From Himantopus leucocephalus (lineage: Eukaryota; Chordata; Aves; Charadriiformes; Recurvirostridae): DNA of 64,000 bases. Under the pieces are notes generated by a model. The model ran no database searches and had not been told where the DNA came from. It worked only from the letters and a program-made list of their open reading frames with translations. The stretch covers positions 1,551,941 through 1,615,940 of the forward strand of contig RSEF01000014.1 of the NCBI GenBank assembly GCA_003993805.1. Reading direction: 5' to 3'. Below are positions 29,301 to 63,605 of this stretch, one piece after another; within the stretch, counting starts at the first letter, position 1, and every line of letters starts with the position of its first letter. The translations under genes were made by a program, and so were the position numbers.

Positions 29301-32300
29301 GCATACCTTTAATCTGATTGTTAAGAGTCACAGTGGCATCAGCAACTCCTTCTCCTTCAGGACCATTCAATACCCTGCCTGTGACAGAGAAACCCATCAC
29401 ATGGAAAACGGGCTGAAATAGCAAAAAAGTTAACATTAACCTTTACTCAGTAAAAGCAAACACAGACCTATAGCAATTAACACCAACTGTTTCCCCCACA
29501 TACACACATATAAAGGATATTTATTTCCAGCTTTAGGAAAAAATATTACCAGAATAATCACAATGAAAGTATGTATAAATCTCCAGGCATACTGTTACCC
29601 TAAGTACAGGAACAGATTCTCAATTTATCCGCATCAGTACAGTTCAGAAGGCCCAAGTCACAGATTATAATGCCATTACAGAAGTCACTCTGCAAACCAG
29701 ACAAACTTACAGGCTCTTCTCCAGAGATTTGACAAACCGAATGAGTAAATTTAAGCAACCTGACGTATTATTGCCTGTTTGCAACATGCAAATGAAAGTG
29801 AACGTAGAAGACAGCTTTTCCCTGTTTTGTTTCTTCCTAGTAAAAGGGACTGAAATGCAGCAATACAGCACAATGCCAGACATTGTCTTCTACCTACTAT
29901 GCAAGAGGGTACGCATCACAAATGTCTTCAAACTTCTTACAAAGAAGTTTTTCCATAATACACCTGCTTTCTGCTAAAATCAGTTATAGTTTTACAGGAA
30001 TGAATGGCACAAAAAGATTATTTCCTCTGAATGCCTTACCTCAATTTGTAAACTGTCATGCTCTACAAGGAAGTCCAATCTAGATGGAGCAACATCAAAG
30101 GTAATTCTTTCTCCCCTGTAGAACGGTATCTGAAAGAATACACATCGTTTTGGCTCCTAAGAAGCTACAACAACAGAATTGTTTACCATTTGCCATGTCC
30201 TCATCACCATCGGACACCTCTATGAAGGGTCGAATGGGCTGCAAACTTCCTGGAAAAACTCAGAGGGGTGGAGTGTAAGAATAAAGGCAGTATTTCAAGA
30301 CTGATGGAAACCATATGAAATTATCCGAAGAGACAGAAAAGTAACCCTCTAGTCAGAATACAGCAATGGTAGTTGGTTGGATGTGCAAGAGCTTACAGAT
30401 AGGAGACTACATGTTCACCAGAAGGGTTAAAGGCATGAGAGAAGTTTGAATCCCACTTCTAAATCACACAGACTGAGAATGCAGAACAATCATTCTAGGC
30501 AGTGCACAGACAACTGCGCTCCCACACTACCTGGACATAATAAAGAGAAAAAGGTCGCTGTAGTTAACTGAAACTTTCAGTCTCCCAGCAGCCCCGAGGT
30601 GTGGTTCTGGGACTGGCCAGTGCATTCAGGTAATTCAGAGCGTGAGTCGCAAATAAGTCCTTCCTCAGAAACCACACCACAGAGCCCTATCACAGCAACT
30701 TACTTGACTGTCATGTACTTTAGGTTGGAGGTTCCTATTCCAATTATTTCATCCAATTCAAAATATTTCAACTATTTCTGTTTTAACAGCTACAAAGTTA
30801 TGCATGATCCAGTTTAGAAAATGAAAGTTAACAACCCAATGGATAAAGAAGCAATGAACTTTCTAGGTACTTACCACAGTGTATTTCCCGCTTGGCAGAG
30901 AAAGAAAGCTGAAAGATCCATCTTCTTTTGACACAACATTGCACAAATAGGATAGAGACTCATCTCTTGACTGGAATCCATCCACAGGAGAAATATTGCA
31001 GCCCACAACATCCTGTGGCAATAAATGCAATACAGCTTTTTTTCCCATGGGAGAACAGAGCAAATAATTTCAGGGAGGATGTAGGAGGGTTCAAAATACT
31101 ATACTGTGAATGAAGGATGGGAAGTACAAAACCATTTTAGAGGCAAAGTTTGATAGTGTGGCTTACAATTCATGTATAGGTAAAAGAGGAAAAAACAACA
31201 AATAATCAACTTTATGGTAACCAGGACAGAAAACTGGAAAATTCAACGTCCTCCAGTACCCCAGAAATCTACTGCCTGTCTTAATATTAACTGACTTCAG
31301 TCCTGTGGACAAGGTTAACGTTACAGAACAGAGCTCTACTCTACATAACAAATCTCAGTACATGACCAAATGTTTCACACTTATTTCATAACACACTTTT
31401 AAGGTGGCAATAGAAGCTGTTGAACTTTGCCTTCACATCAAGAGGGCAAAGAGCAATTAAGACCTCCTGCTGAAGAGAAATTACAGCTACTGTACAGCGA
31501 GTTTCAGGATTTGCCTGGCAAAATCTTGTGTCTTGTGCCAGAAGCTGGTCTTTCACCATGGAGGAGTGTCATCCTCATGATGGAACACATTTACTAACCA
31601 ACGTTTAACATGCAAAAAGGTGTAACTAGAAAGATATTGCCTTAAAATTGTAGCCTTTAACCCTGCTGACCCACAGGGAATATACAGATCAATACCACGC
31701 TATGAACCATATTATATTTTGCACTTGTTGCTTGCTTCAGTTCAGGTTTTAGTCTTCTATGTCCCTGAACAGCTGATTGTTGAGGAATCTGGTTGTTTGA
31801 AAACAATAACAGAGAGTTCAAGAGAACCGAAATTAAAAGAATTTTCTAATTTCTTGTGTCCAAAATACATGTAGACCTTAAGTCTCAATTTTGCCAAGAT
31901 TTAAACAGATAGTTATTGTCTTACAGATCCGAGTAATTCCATGGAGGTCATGTGAAAACTCAGCATGTACACAAATGTTGCATTGCAAGGGCCTTGTTGA
32001 AAAAAGAAAAAAACAACTAAAAAACCAAACAAAAAATTCAGCTTGAGAGGTTGTACAGTTTCTGTTTTCTATAAGCCAAGCTGAACGAAGGACAGAGATG
32101 GGTAATAGGGCAATACGAATCTAGAAGCTACTTTGCTGCTTCTTATTTATGTCCATACTCATATTGAAACAGTACTGACACACCATTACCTCTTTAGTGA
32201 CTGAAGAAGAAAAAAGGAGAAACATGACCCCTTTCATTGGTTCTCCATCACTCCTCACTGACCCAGAAACATTGTAGCCGGCAACAATCAGAGGGCTAGC

Positions 32301-35300
32301 AGCATAAGCGTTCGAACTTGTCACCCGTACCACTGTGTTTGACTGAAATACAGGAACACATACATTTTCATCAAAAGTAAGCATTAGATCTCATTTACAG
32401 CAACTAAGTAACAATCAGAAGCCATATATTCAACAACAGAAGCCAGAGCAGCAGTACTCAAAGAGGGTCCACAGGCTACTCAAAACACAAAGACACTTCG
32501 CAAAACAGCATTTTTCCTGTTTCATTGATTTAGGAATTGGTCAGGATCTCAGAGCTCCTCAGAAAGCAAGCAATCTGAGAGGGAAGGATTACAGCATCTG
32601 CTATAATATTCAAGCTCCTGCAAAATGTATAGGATTAGATGACCAAAAGCAAGAGCTCATTTGCCAGTCATTCCCTGGCTGGCTCCACTATCTCCAAACT
32701 GGGCCTGCACGAGGCAGTTTCTTCACTACCTAAATTAAATTTATGAAAACTCCATTAACCCTGTCCACTCACAAAAACCCTTCCTCATACTAGCTGATCA
32801 AGACAAGGTCTAGCAGATTCACCCCCACTACACAGGTAAACCAGAACTTTTGTAGGCTCTAACCTCTTTCAACATCCAGGTAGGATGAGATGCAAAGATT
32901 TCATATTCGCCAGGAAGCACTTTAAAGAAAGCAAACCTGTAAGGCAAGAAAGGGGTTACATCTCTTCAGAAATAGTCATAAACATTTATTTACAGAAAAA
33001 CAATTCAGACTCTATACACGTTCAAAAAAATATTTCAGAACTACAATAATCCCAGTCGATAAGGCAGAATTGAAAGAATCTTGTGTAAATGAACAGTATA
33101 CACCACGCACACTCACTTTCCTCCAGGTTGTGTAATAGTTGCTTGTATGTTTATGTCACTGCCAGCATTTCTCAGTACAACCTGGACTCCAGCAGGACCC
33201 AACGTCTGACCTTTGCTGAGAACCTGACAAAATGCAGAGAAACCAGAGTGTAAATGGATAAAAATAACTTGCAGAGCTGAAGTAGAACGTTTTTATGAAG
33301 GTGGAATTAATGTAAGATGGAATAAATAAAGATAAAGGAGTCTAACCTTTCCATTCACAGAAAACCCTGTGAATACAAAGTTAATATCACCTCCCTTTGT
33401 GCAAATGTCATTAATGCCATCCACATGGATGTCTACACTGGTTGGTTCTGGAGGGGAAGAACAATGAAACAGCATAGTAGTCAGTGAGAAAGCAATCATG
33501 AAGCAATTCTACTTTAGCTTTACAAAACTCTCACAGAAATGCATTAACTCAAGCACAAAAGTGTTGCTCTGGAAGTCTTGCCTCAGCAAAGTTAAAGCAT
33601 CCACAAATCGTGACGCTGAAAACCCTCTTTCCCCCACCCATTGCAGCCACTTCTGTCAAAACCCCACATTCCTTCAAAACAGTTCATGCATTACTTTGTC
33701 AGTGTTTACCTTATAGCTTTATTTTCCCCTGACAGAGTAAGTACGTTTTAGCTATTAAAACTATAGAGCAGGGCTTATCTCTTTTGAAAAGCACTTGATT
33801 TTTCCTGCCAACTGCAAGTTAGATATAGTTAAGTCCCACATTGCAGACACACTGGGCTGTTGTAAGAAGACATACGAGCACTTACCGAAACTCCACCCTA
33901 GGGGAGGCTCAATTTTAAGAATGAAATCCCCCTAAAAATAAAAAAAGCAATAACTGTCTTCACTGATCTAAATTCAATTTAGCTAAAGGATGAAAGAAAA
34001 AAGTCAGAACACAAGCACCATGCTGCAGAGAGTAACACAAGATTCAAGTGGCCCATTCTCCTTTCCTCCTTCCTGAGATACTCTGCTCAAAGCAGCAGCA
34101 GTATCTGCCCAGACAGGCTGGGATGCTGGGCTCACATCCAGCCAGCTAGCAGCAAAAATTAAGTATGATCATGTTTATACCGCTTCCAGACCAAACTTGG
34201 CTCGTGTTCAAGCAGCTTAGGTGTTAGAAAGTGTTCAAATCTCTCTACCTGCCCCAACAGATGTGCTCTAAATCCGCCTTTAGTATTTCTACCAGGAGGT
34301 CCTACTCAACCATTCTGCCCAAACATGGGATAACAAAATTTGAATCCTATTAAAAGCTCTGCACCAAAAGGTATTAATCTACAGAGAGATCCTCTTTAAA
34401 TCAGTAGGCACCACATATGTTCTGCCACATACGTCCTGAAGTTCATCCATAGAAAGGCTCAAAGACCTAAGAATGAAATCACCGAAATTAGAAAGCACCT
34501 TATATTCTTAGATCAGGATGGGAAGGATTTGGGGAAGATGACCTTTAAAGGTCACTTCCAACCCAAACCATTCCATGATTCTATTTCTGATCCCTAACTT
34601 CACCAGCTCTTTAAAAGAGCAAAACACTTAGAGCATCTGAGGGCAGTTTGTATTTGTAATTTAATTTTCCAGTCTAATTAGACATAAAACTTCTGATACA
34701 TTCTGAGCTTCCTGTATCACTATTTTCTTAAGAATTTTTTAATATCTGCAATTTGTCGTTCAGGTTATTTTCAATTCAGTCATATCAAAACACATTCTCA
34801 TACAGATTTATTTTCATTTCTATAGAGAGATAACTGAAAGCTTTATCTGTACTCTGTAGGAACCTGTACTTTTTGTGCAGCACTTGTACAGCCGCTAGCA
34901 CGTGGTTGTTGGCAGGATCTCAGGTCCCAGTGCCGCAGTCATTCTGATGAACAGCACAAACGCAGCACTGCCCCTAAAGTTACCTGGCTTTTCTCACGGT
35001 AATACTTAGCACTGAGAAATAAAATAGTACAAAAATGAGCAGTTGAACTTTGGGTCCAAACCAAACTAAACGATGTCCTGATTCAAACATTTCATGTGCG
35101 GGTATTGTTCTGATGTCTAACCTGCCAGCAGAGCTGAAGGCAGGGGCAGCTCCTGCCCCCGGCGCAGAGGAGATGGCACTGGGATTCCAGTTTCTTACCT
35201 TATCATAGAGGGGAATCATGAAATACCCATTGTTTGGAGCACAATCTGTCTGGTATTTCAGAGTACCATGTTTTGTATATAACTTAATCTAAAAGAAACA

Positions 35301-35795
35301 AAAAAAAAGACACAAAGATACTTGAGAACACGCGAGCAAAGCTGGAACCCAGGCATTCTCTAACCAAGTGCTTTTACACGGCAGCACCCGGCTGTCCCCA
35401 GGGGGTAAAGGGAGAAGGTTTATGGCACGACGGCCACGACCCGCCAGGCACAGCCGGCACGGCTCACTCCCGGGAGCGCCCAACGAGCCCCACTTCTGCC
35501 GACGCCGGGCCGCGACACAGCCAACCCGGGCGGCGGCCGCGGCAATCGGGCTCGGGTCCCGCCGCGCAGCCGGGCCGAGCCGCTGCGGCCGGAGCGCCAA
35601 CGGGGGCGGCGGGCGCCTCCCCCGGCCCGGGCCGGCTGAGGGGAGGGGAGAGGCGGCGGCGCCCACCTCGATCAGGGAGTAGTTGATCTCCACGTCGGAC
35701 TTGACGAAGCCGCCGCAGCCCACGACGATGTCCTCGGAGCCCCGCGCCAGGCCGGAGCACAGCGCGCAGACCAGCGCCGCCGCCCAGGCCCCCAT
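8204..35795 (-). CDS. NOMO1: NOMO1, nodal modulator / BOS complex subunit (complete gene, 31 coding exons)
   Basis: ER type I membrane protein. Known role: with nicalin and TMEM147 it forms the BOS complex that joins Sec61 in inserting multipass membrane proteins; it was first described as a Nodal pathway modulator. Splicing the 31 exons listed separately gives 3,627 nt, 1,208 residues plus stop, close to the human length (about 1,220), with consistent intron phases. Residues 1-19 are a hydrophobic signal peptide ending before SEDIVVGCGGF. The lumenal part is a chain of carboxypeptidase-regulatory / Ig-like beta-sandwich repeats with recurring GFSVxG motifs and several N-glycosylation sequons. 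Residues about 1147-1161 form the start of the transmembrane segment, and the tail is basic, ending KKQKTRRT. Start chosen at 35793-35795: Kozak-like context (G at -3, G at +4) and correct position for the signal peptide. It shares a GC-rich promoter region with divergent ABCC6. Orthology is very secure; paralogue number (human has NOMO1/2/3) is irrelevant in a single-copy bird locus. Confidence 0.96.
9239..9331 (-). CDS. NOMO1: NOMO1 exon 30 (residues 1135-1165), transmembrane start
   Basis: Encodes KLPEQDIAQGSYIALPLTLL followed by LLLAGYNHDK: the juxtamembrane stretch and the hydrophobic membrane anchor. Confidence 0.94.
10300..10419 (-). CDS. NOMO1: NOMO1 exon 29 (residues 1095-1134)
   Basis: Encodes NYVVLLDSTLSKSQYDYTLP and GYHKHITLIFSPT. 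GTAAGT donor. Confidence 0.94.
10626..10727 (-). CDS. NOMO1: NOMO1 exon 28 (residues 1061-1094)
   Basis: Encodes VKLYKSENLDNPIHTVNLGL and FFHFPPLLRDGE, the last lumenal beta-sandwich. Phase 0 at both ends. Confidence 0.95.
12624..12734 (-). CDS. NOMO1: NOMO1 exon 27 (residues 1024-1060)
   Basis: Encodes NSDIDDVNIIAFRQINQFDL and SGNVITSSEYL. GTAAGT donor. Confidence 0.95.
14227..14310 (-). CDS. NOMO1: NOMO1 exon 26 (residues 996-1023)
   Basis: Encodes PGCVYHVQLKAEGNDHIERA. Twenty-eight codons in phase 0; found by homology. Confidence 0.94.
15126..15267 (-). CDS. NOMO1: NOMO1 exon 25 (residues 948-995)
   Basis: Encodes CYGTVSSLNGEPEQGVSVEA and DEEGKFRLRGLL. TAG acceptor, GTAAGG donor. Confidence 0.94.
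15848..15975 (-). CDS. NOMO1: NOMO1 exon 24 (residues 906-948)
   Basis: Encodes SPGQYYFKPMMKEFRFEPSS and GYRTAY, identical to the mammalian protein over long stretches. Ends in phase 2. Confidence 0.96.
16653..16766 (-). CDS. NOMO1: NOMO1 exon 23 (residues 868-905)
   Basis: Encodes GVLLSLSGGVFRSNLLTQDN and LTFSNL. Thirty-eight codons, phase 0 at both ends. Confidence 0.94.
17397..17523 (-). CDS. NOMO1: NOMO1 exon 22 (residues 825-867)
   Basis: Encodes VGPLHSDLEYTVTAQKEGF and GDFKAFALAGVTFE. AAG acceptor, GTAATC donor, phase 0 end. Confidence 0.93.
17648..17807 (-). CDS. NOMO1: NOMO1 exon 21 (residues 772-825)
   Basis: Encodes SCPGKLIEIHGKAGLFLEGR and VFTDDKGAY. The acceptor (AAG, preceded by a poor pyrimidine tract) is placed by the phase and by the VSGESCPG junction. 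The reading frame stays open upstream of it to an ATG at 17863-17865. Confidence 0.9.
18808..18890 (-). CDS. NOMO1: NOMO1 exon 20 (residues 744-772)
   Basis: Encodes SGEKITVTPSSKELLFYPPY and VVSGE. GTAAAT donor, TAG acceptor. Confidence 0.93.
19193..19402 (-). CDS. NOMO1: NOMO1 exon 19 (residues 674-744)
   Basis: The largest NOMO1 exon (210 nt). It encodes SSIDSEPALVLGPLKAVQEL, then a highly charged, probably helical run of Glu/Arg/Lys, then PPVQEMVEELQGPFLYEFSY. The charged run interrupts the beta-repeat pattern. Confidence 0.95.
19403..21811. other. NOMO1 intron 18, no internal feature seen
   Basis: The longest NOMO1 intron (about 2.4 kb). I see no exon, RNA gene or recognisable repeat in it. 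The other introns of this gene are 0.2 to 1.9 kb and, apart from the two CR1 tails and simple T or A runs such as 27799-27820, look featureless. Confidence 0.6.
21812..21907 (-). CDS. NOMO1: NOMO1 exon 18 (residues 642-674)
   Basis: Encodes SPSILTLTAVRHHVLGTIVT and MDVTITIK. Split codons at both ends restore TSS and KSS. Confidence 0.93.
22444..22519 (+). mobile_element. CR1 LINE fragment, 3' end
   Basis: About 75 bp with the hallmark avian CR1 tail: GTTGGAACTAGATGATC, then CTTCCAACCTAAACC, ending in ATTCTATG-type octamer repeats. It lies in NOMO1 intron 17, antisense to the gene. Only the 3' tail remains, as usual for 5'-truncated copies. Confidence 0.9.
23108..23171 (-). CDS. NOMO1: NOMO1 exon 17 (residues 621-642)
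   Basis: A 64-nt exon encoding VYEVTPRSCHQFEHEYYTYD. CAG acceptor and GTAAGA donor; phases 1 and 2. Confidence 0.93.
24079..24166 (-). CDS. NOMO1: NOMO1 exon 16 (residues 592-621)
   Basis: Encodes EFYQDGNGPENVGVYNLSKG and RFCLSKPG. Found by homology; no long open frame marks it. Confidence 0.93.
24445..24581 (-). CDS. NOMO1: NOMO1 exon 15 (residues 546-591)
   Basis: Encodes HEDWCWKNKSLELEVMEEDV and FRQTGYMLRCSLSHAITL. The homologous junction requires the non-consensus donor GTGCGT at 24439-24444; a better-looking GTAAC eight bases on would shift the frame. Confidence 0.92.
25359..25490 (-). CDS. NOMO1: NOMO1 exon 14 (residues 502-546)
   Basis: Encodes CGDLMVTLQSVSRQGEKRNL and FENVLPGKYK. 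The codon split into exon 15 gives V. Confidence 0.95.
26435..26576 (-). CDS. NOMO1: NOMO1 exon 13 (residues 455-502)
   Basis: Encodes PEAETRAGLALKPRMFPVTV and FLASVSGKISCL. Ends in phase 1 at a GTAAGC donor. Confidence 0.95.
27340..27517 (-). CDS. NOMO1: NOMO1 exon 12 (residues 395-454)
   Basis: Encodes FSVCGRISVTRFPDTVKQIS and FCFKAKPGTYNVQ. The split codon with exon 11 restores GFSVCG. Confidence 0.95.
27799..27820. repeat. Poly-T tract
   Basis: T run of 22 bases with one C, in NOMO1 intron 11. Confidence 0.9.
28768..28918 (-). CDS. NOMO1: NOMO1 exon 11 (residues 345-395)
   Basis: Encodes KADGSFRLENITTGTYTIHA with an NIT sequon, and PNTPQLANIIATG at its end. Phases 1 and 2. Confidence 0.95.
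29307..29412 (-). CDS. NOMO1: NOMO1 exon 10 (residues 310-345)
   Basis: Encodes PVFHVMGFSVTGRVLNGPEG, a further GFSVxG repeat. Ends in phase 1. Confidence 0.95.
30040..30129 (-). CDS. NOMO1: NOMO1 exon 9 (residues 280-309)
   Basis: Thirty codons encoding IPFYRGERITFDVAPSRLDF. CAG acceptor, GTAAGG donor. Confidence 0.95.
30875..31012 (-). CDS. NOMO1: NOMO1 exon 8 (residues 234-279)
   Basis: Encodes VVGCNISPVDGFQSRDESL and KEDGSFSFLSLPSGKYTV, a typical CarboxypepD_reg-like strand pattern. Phase 0 at both ends. Confidence 0.95.
32190..32342 (-). CDS. NOMO1: NOMO1 exon 7 (residues 183-233)
   Basis: Encodes ASPLIVAGYNVSGSVRSDGE, another beta-sandwich repeat junction with an NVS sequon. Exactly 51 codons in phase 0. 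Confidence 0.95.
32864..32936 (-). CDS. NOMO1: NOMO1 exon 6 (residues 158-182)
   Basis: A 73-nt exon encoding FAFFKVLPGEYEIFASHP. The donor GTTAGA has the same weak form as exon 4; the residue count matches the human protein across this junction. Confidence 0.92.
33117..33223 (-). CDS. NOMO1: NOMO1 exon 5 (residues 123-158)
   Basis: Encodes VLSKGQTLGPAGVQV and a TQPGGK ending split across the intron (phase 2). GTGAGT donor. Confidence 0.94.
33347..33447 (-). CDS. NOMO1: NOMO1 exon 4 (residues 89-122)
   Basis: Encodes DICTKGGDINFVFTGFSVNG, one of the recurrent GFSVxG repeat motifs. The donor is the unusual GTTAGA. Confidence 0.95.
33886..33931 (-). CDS. NOMO1: NOMO1 exon 3 (residues 74-89)
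   Basis: A 46-nt exon encoding GDFILKIEPPLGWSF. It is too short to stand out as an open frame and was found by homology plus TAG acceptor and GTAAGT donor. Ends in phase 1. Confidence 0.93.
34515..34586 (+). mobile_element. Diverged CR1 LINE fragment, 3' end
   Basis: More degraded copy of the same CR1 tail: GATGACCTTTAAAGGTCACT, then CTTCCAACCCAAACCATTCC and one terminal ATTCTAT unit. It lies in NOMO1 intron 2 in the same orientation as the other copy. Confidence 0.85.
35199..35288 (-). CDS. NOMO1: NOMO1 exon 2 (residues 44-73)
   Basis: Encodes KLYTKHGTLKYQTDCAPNNG, near-identical to the mammalian protein. TAG acceptor, GTAAGA donor, phase 0 at both ends. Confidence 0.95.
35667..35795 (-). 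CDS. NOMO1: NOMO1 exon 1 (residues 1-43)
   Basis: Start codon, signal peptide (ALVCALCSG core) and the start of the first lumenal domain with an NYS sequon. It ends in phase 0 at a GTGGGC donor inside the CpG island. Confidence 0.93.
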
Positions 35796-35827
35796 CCCGC
35801 CGCCGCCGGTGCCCTGACTCAGCGCCG

Positions 35828-35834
35828 CCGGAAG
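35828..35834 (+). promoter_or_regulatory. ETS-family site (CCGGAAG)
   Basis: Consensus ETS/GABP core 33 bp upstream of the NOMO1 start codon, within the CpG island. Such sites often mark start regions of CpG-island promoters. Confidence 0.45.
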
Positions 35835-35858
35835 GGAAGAGCCGGGCCGGGCCGGGCC

Positions 35859-35874
35859 GGGCGGTGCGGGCGGG
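35859..35874 (+). promoter_or_regulatory. Two GC boxes (Sp1-type)
   Basis: GGGCGG at 35859-35864 and GGGCGGG at 35868-35874, next to the ETS site. Confidence 0.45.
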
Positions 35875-36411
35875 TGCTGCCCCCTGCCGGCCCGGAGGGC
35901 TGCGCGCCCGCCCCCCGCCGCGGGCTGTCCCGCCTCCGCCGCCAGCGCGGTGCTGAGCCCTGCCCGGGTCCCTCCCCGGGGGTTACCCCAGCCCCTTCCT
36001 GCCGCTCCCGAGTGATGCAACGCGGCGCCCCCCTGTCTGCCCGCCGGGGCCGAGGCGAGGGAGCGGCGCGGGAGCCCCCGGCCCCTGCCCCATCGCGCTG
36101 CCGGGGTGCTCCGCCTCGGCGCGCTGCTGCCGCCGGGCTGCACCAACCCGGGCGCGTCCCCGAGGAGCTCCCGGCCGGACTTTGCCCGCTGCCCCCGCGG
36201 CGCCTCCCGCCGCCCCCAGACGGAACGGGACGGGGCGCTCCGGGGGTCCCCCCAAGTCCCCTTACGCCCGGCGGGAACGAGGGCTCTCGGCCGCTGCCCA
36301 GTGAAGGAAACGCCCGTCCCGCCGGCGCTGCGGCGGCCCCCGGGGCCCCGAGCGGAGGGTCCGGGGCCTCAGGCGGTCCGCCCCCGCCGGCTGCCGAGCC
36401 GAGCCGCGACG

Positions 36412-36419
36412 CCCCGCCC
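36412..36419 (-). promoter_or_regulatory. GC box (Sp1-type) near ABCC6 start
   Basis: CCCCGCCC on the plus strand, about 30 bp before the ABCC6 start codon. It may lie in the 5' UTR. Confidence 0.4.
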
Positions 36420-36449
36420 GCCCCCTCCGGGGACGGCCGGGCGGGCGCC

Positions 36450-62287
<25,838 letters not shown>

Positions 62288-63605
62288 CTCACTCGCAGAG
62301 TATACCATAATGCCACTACTATCAGGAATAATTGATCTTGTAATTGCGTTATCTTGGTTTCACACGAAAATGCTTGACACTCAGCCAAGTCTTGTTTGAG
62401 CTATAACCACAGTGAGTAGATGAAAAGGGATAACTTGGGATACCTGTTATTTCCATAGGAAACTTAGCAATCCCATTTTCATTATGTTCCCAGATACCAA
62501 AACCTCACTCTACTGTTGAAAATGAGCTAGTCAGAACTTAAACGCCTTGTTGCTTTTATGGTATAAAAGCAAACAAGCCAAAAGAAAGATCACAGCATTT
62601 CTGATTTATATTATAAATGGAGCCCAAATATACTGCCATACTTAAAAATTACACAGATTACTTTACAGACAGCAAACAAGAATTTCACTGGTAGCAAGCA
62701 AACTTAACTGTTCACAGCTTGTCCTAGGTTCCAGGCAGAACAAATTTAGTCTTTTGCCAATGTCTTAAGGACTGCTCACCCGAGTGCTGTTGTTACACAG
62801 GTATGGTGGACTCCAAGGCAGCGGCTGGAACTAGTCACCCAAAGTGCACAAACACGGGGCAAGTAGGGAAGTGGGATGCCACTGAGCACGAGAGCTTACA
62901 GCTGCCTGTGGGCTGCCTGATGTCGCAGCTGGGGATCAGATCCACTCCATCTCTTTCTGCGTCAGCTTTGGAGAGGCCCCCCGAGTGAATCATGCTGTGC
63001 AGAAGGCTGATGGACTGCCTGGAGGCAGAGAGCCATTTTAGCCGCAGGCTCACTGATGCAGGAGAGTAACTTGGCTGGGAGTGGCCAGCAGAGCATCATT
63101 CCTTCTGCTTGAAGGCTTGGAGCAGCCCTGCTGCCAAATGCCAGTTGGTCACGGTGGAGCATGTCCAAACGCCGACACCAACATTTCCAAATTGAACTTG
63201 GCCACAAGGAATTTGCATGGTGGAAAGTGTCCTCCTCTGACCCCTACAGTGTGGCAGTCTGGCAGACGGGGAAAGTAGCAGGGACTCACCCGTCAAGCTG
63301 GCAGTTTTCTTCTTGAGTGCGGGTTTACCTCCTGCATGTGCCACCCTGGTGCCGCAGAGCCTCTGGCATGGTCATCTTTCAGATGTTACTTTAACAAACC
63401 AAAACGGCAGCTGAAAGCAAAGCCTTCCTGGGCTTCCTGCAGTGCCAAGGAGCTGCGGTCAGAGCTGTCCCTAAGTCTCTCCTCAGGAATTCCAACAAGA
63501 AAATGTGACAAACAAGTCAGACTGTGAGATACTGCCATTTACTGTGACTTTTGTTTAAGCCCTTCATTTTCTAGAAAGCTGAAATAAAAATAGAATCAAG
63601 TATTG
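62288..63605 (+). other. ABCC6: Probable ABCC6 3' UTR
   Basis: Follows the stop codon with no further coding frame I can support. It includes a more GC-rich part (62780-63500). I end it shortly after the first good AATAAA on the plus strand, at 63583-63588. A shorter UTR using a variant signal is possible. Confidence 0.4.
63583..63588 (+). terminator. Candidate ABCC6 polyadenylation signal
   Basis: AATAAA, the first canonical signal on the plus strand after the ABCC6 stop codon. Confidence 0.4.

Larger units (their letters stand above)
35796..36449. promoter_or_regulatory. Bidirectional NOMO1/ABCC6 promoter (inferred)
   Basis: Only 654 bp separate the two divergent start codons, and both 5' UTRs must lie here or begin here. 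No TATA box is evident. Seen: an ETS-type CCGGAAG at 35828-35834, GC boxes at 35859-35864 and 35868-35874, CCCCGCCC at 36412-36419, and a short run of GGGCC units at 35841-35861. TATA-less, GC-box/ETS promoters are typical of shared CpG-island promoters. Transcription start sites cannot be read from sequence alone. Confidence 0.75.

Noticed and set aside
35796..36146. Upstream in-frame extension of NOMO1 exon 1 to an earlier ATG
   Set aside because: The extension is low-complexity and would bury the signal peptide; the ATG at 35795 fits the known protein start.
62803..63344. Cluster of short open frames on both strands in the GC-richer part of the ABCC6 3' region
   Set aside because: No homology or splice support; read as 3' UTR sequence.
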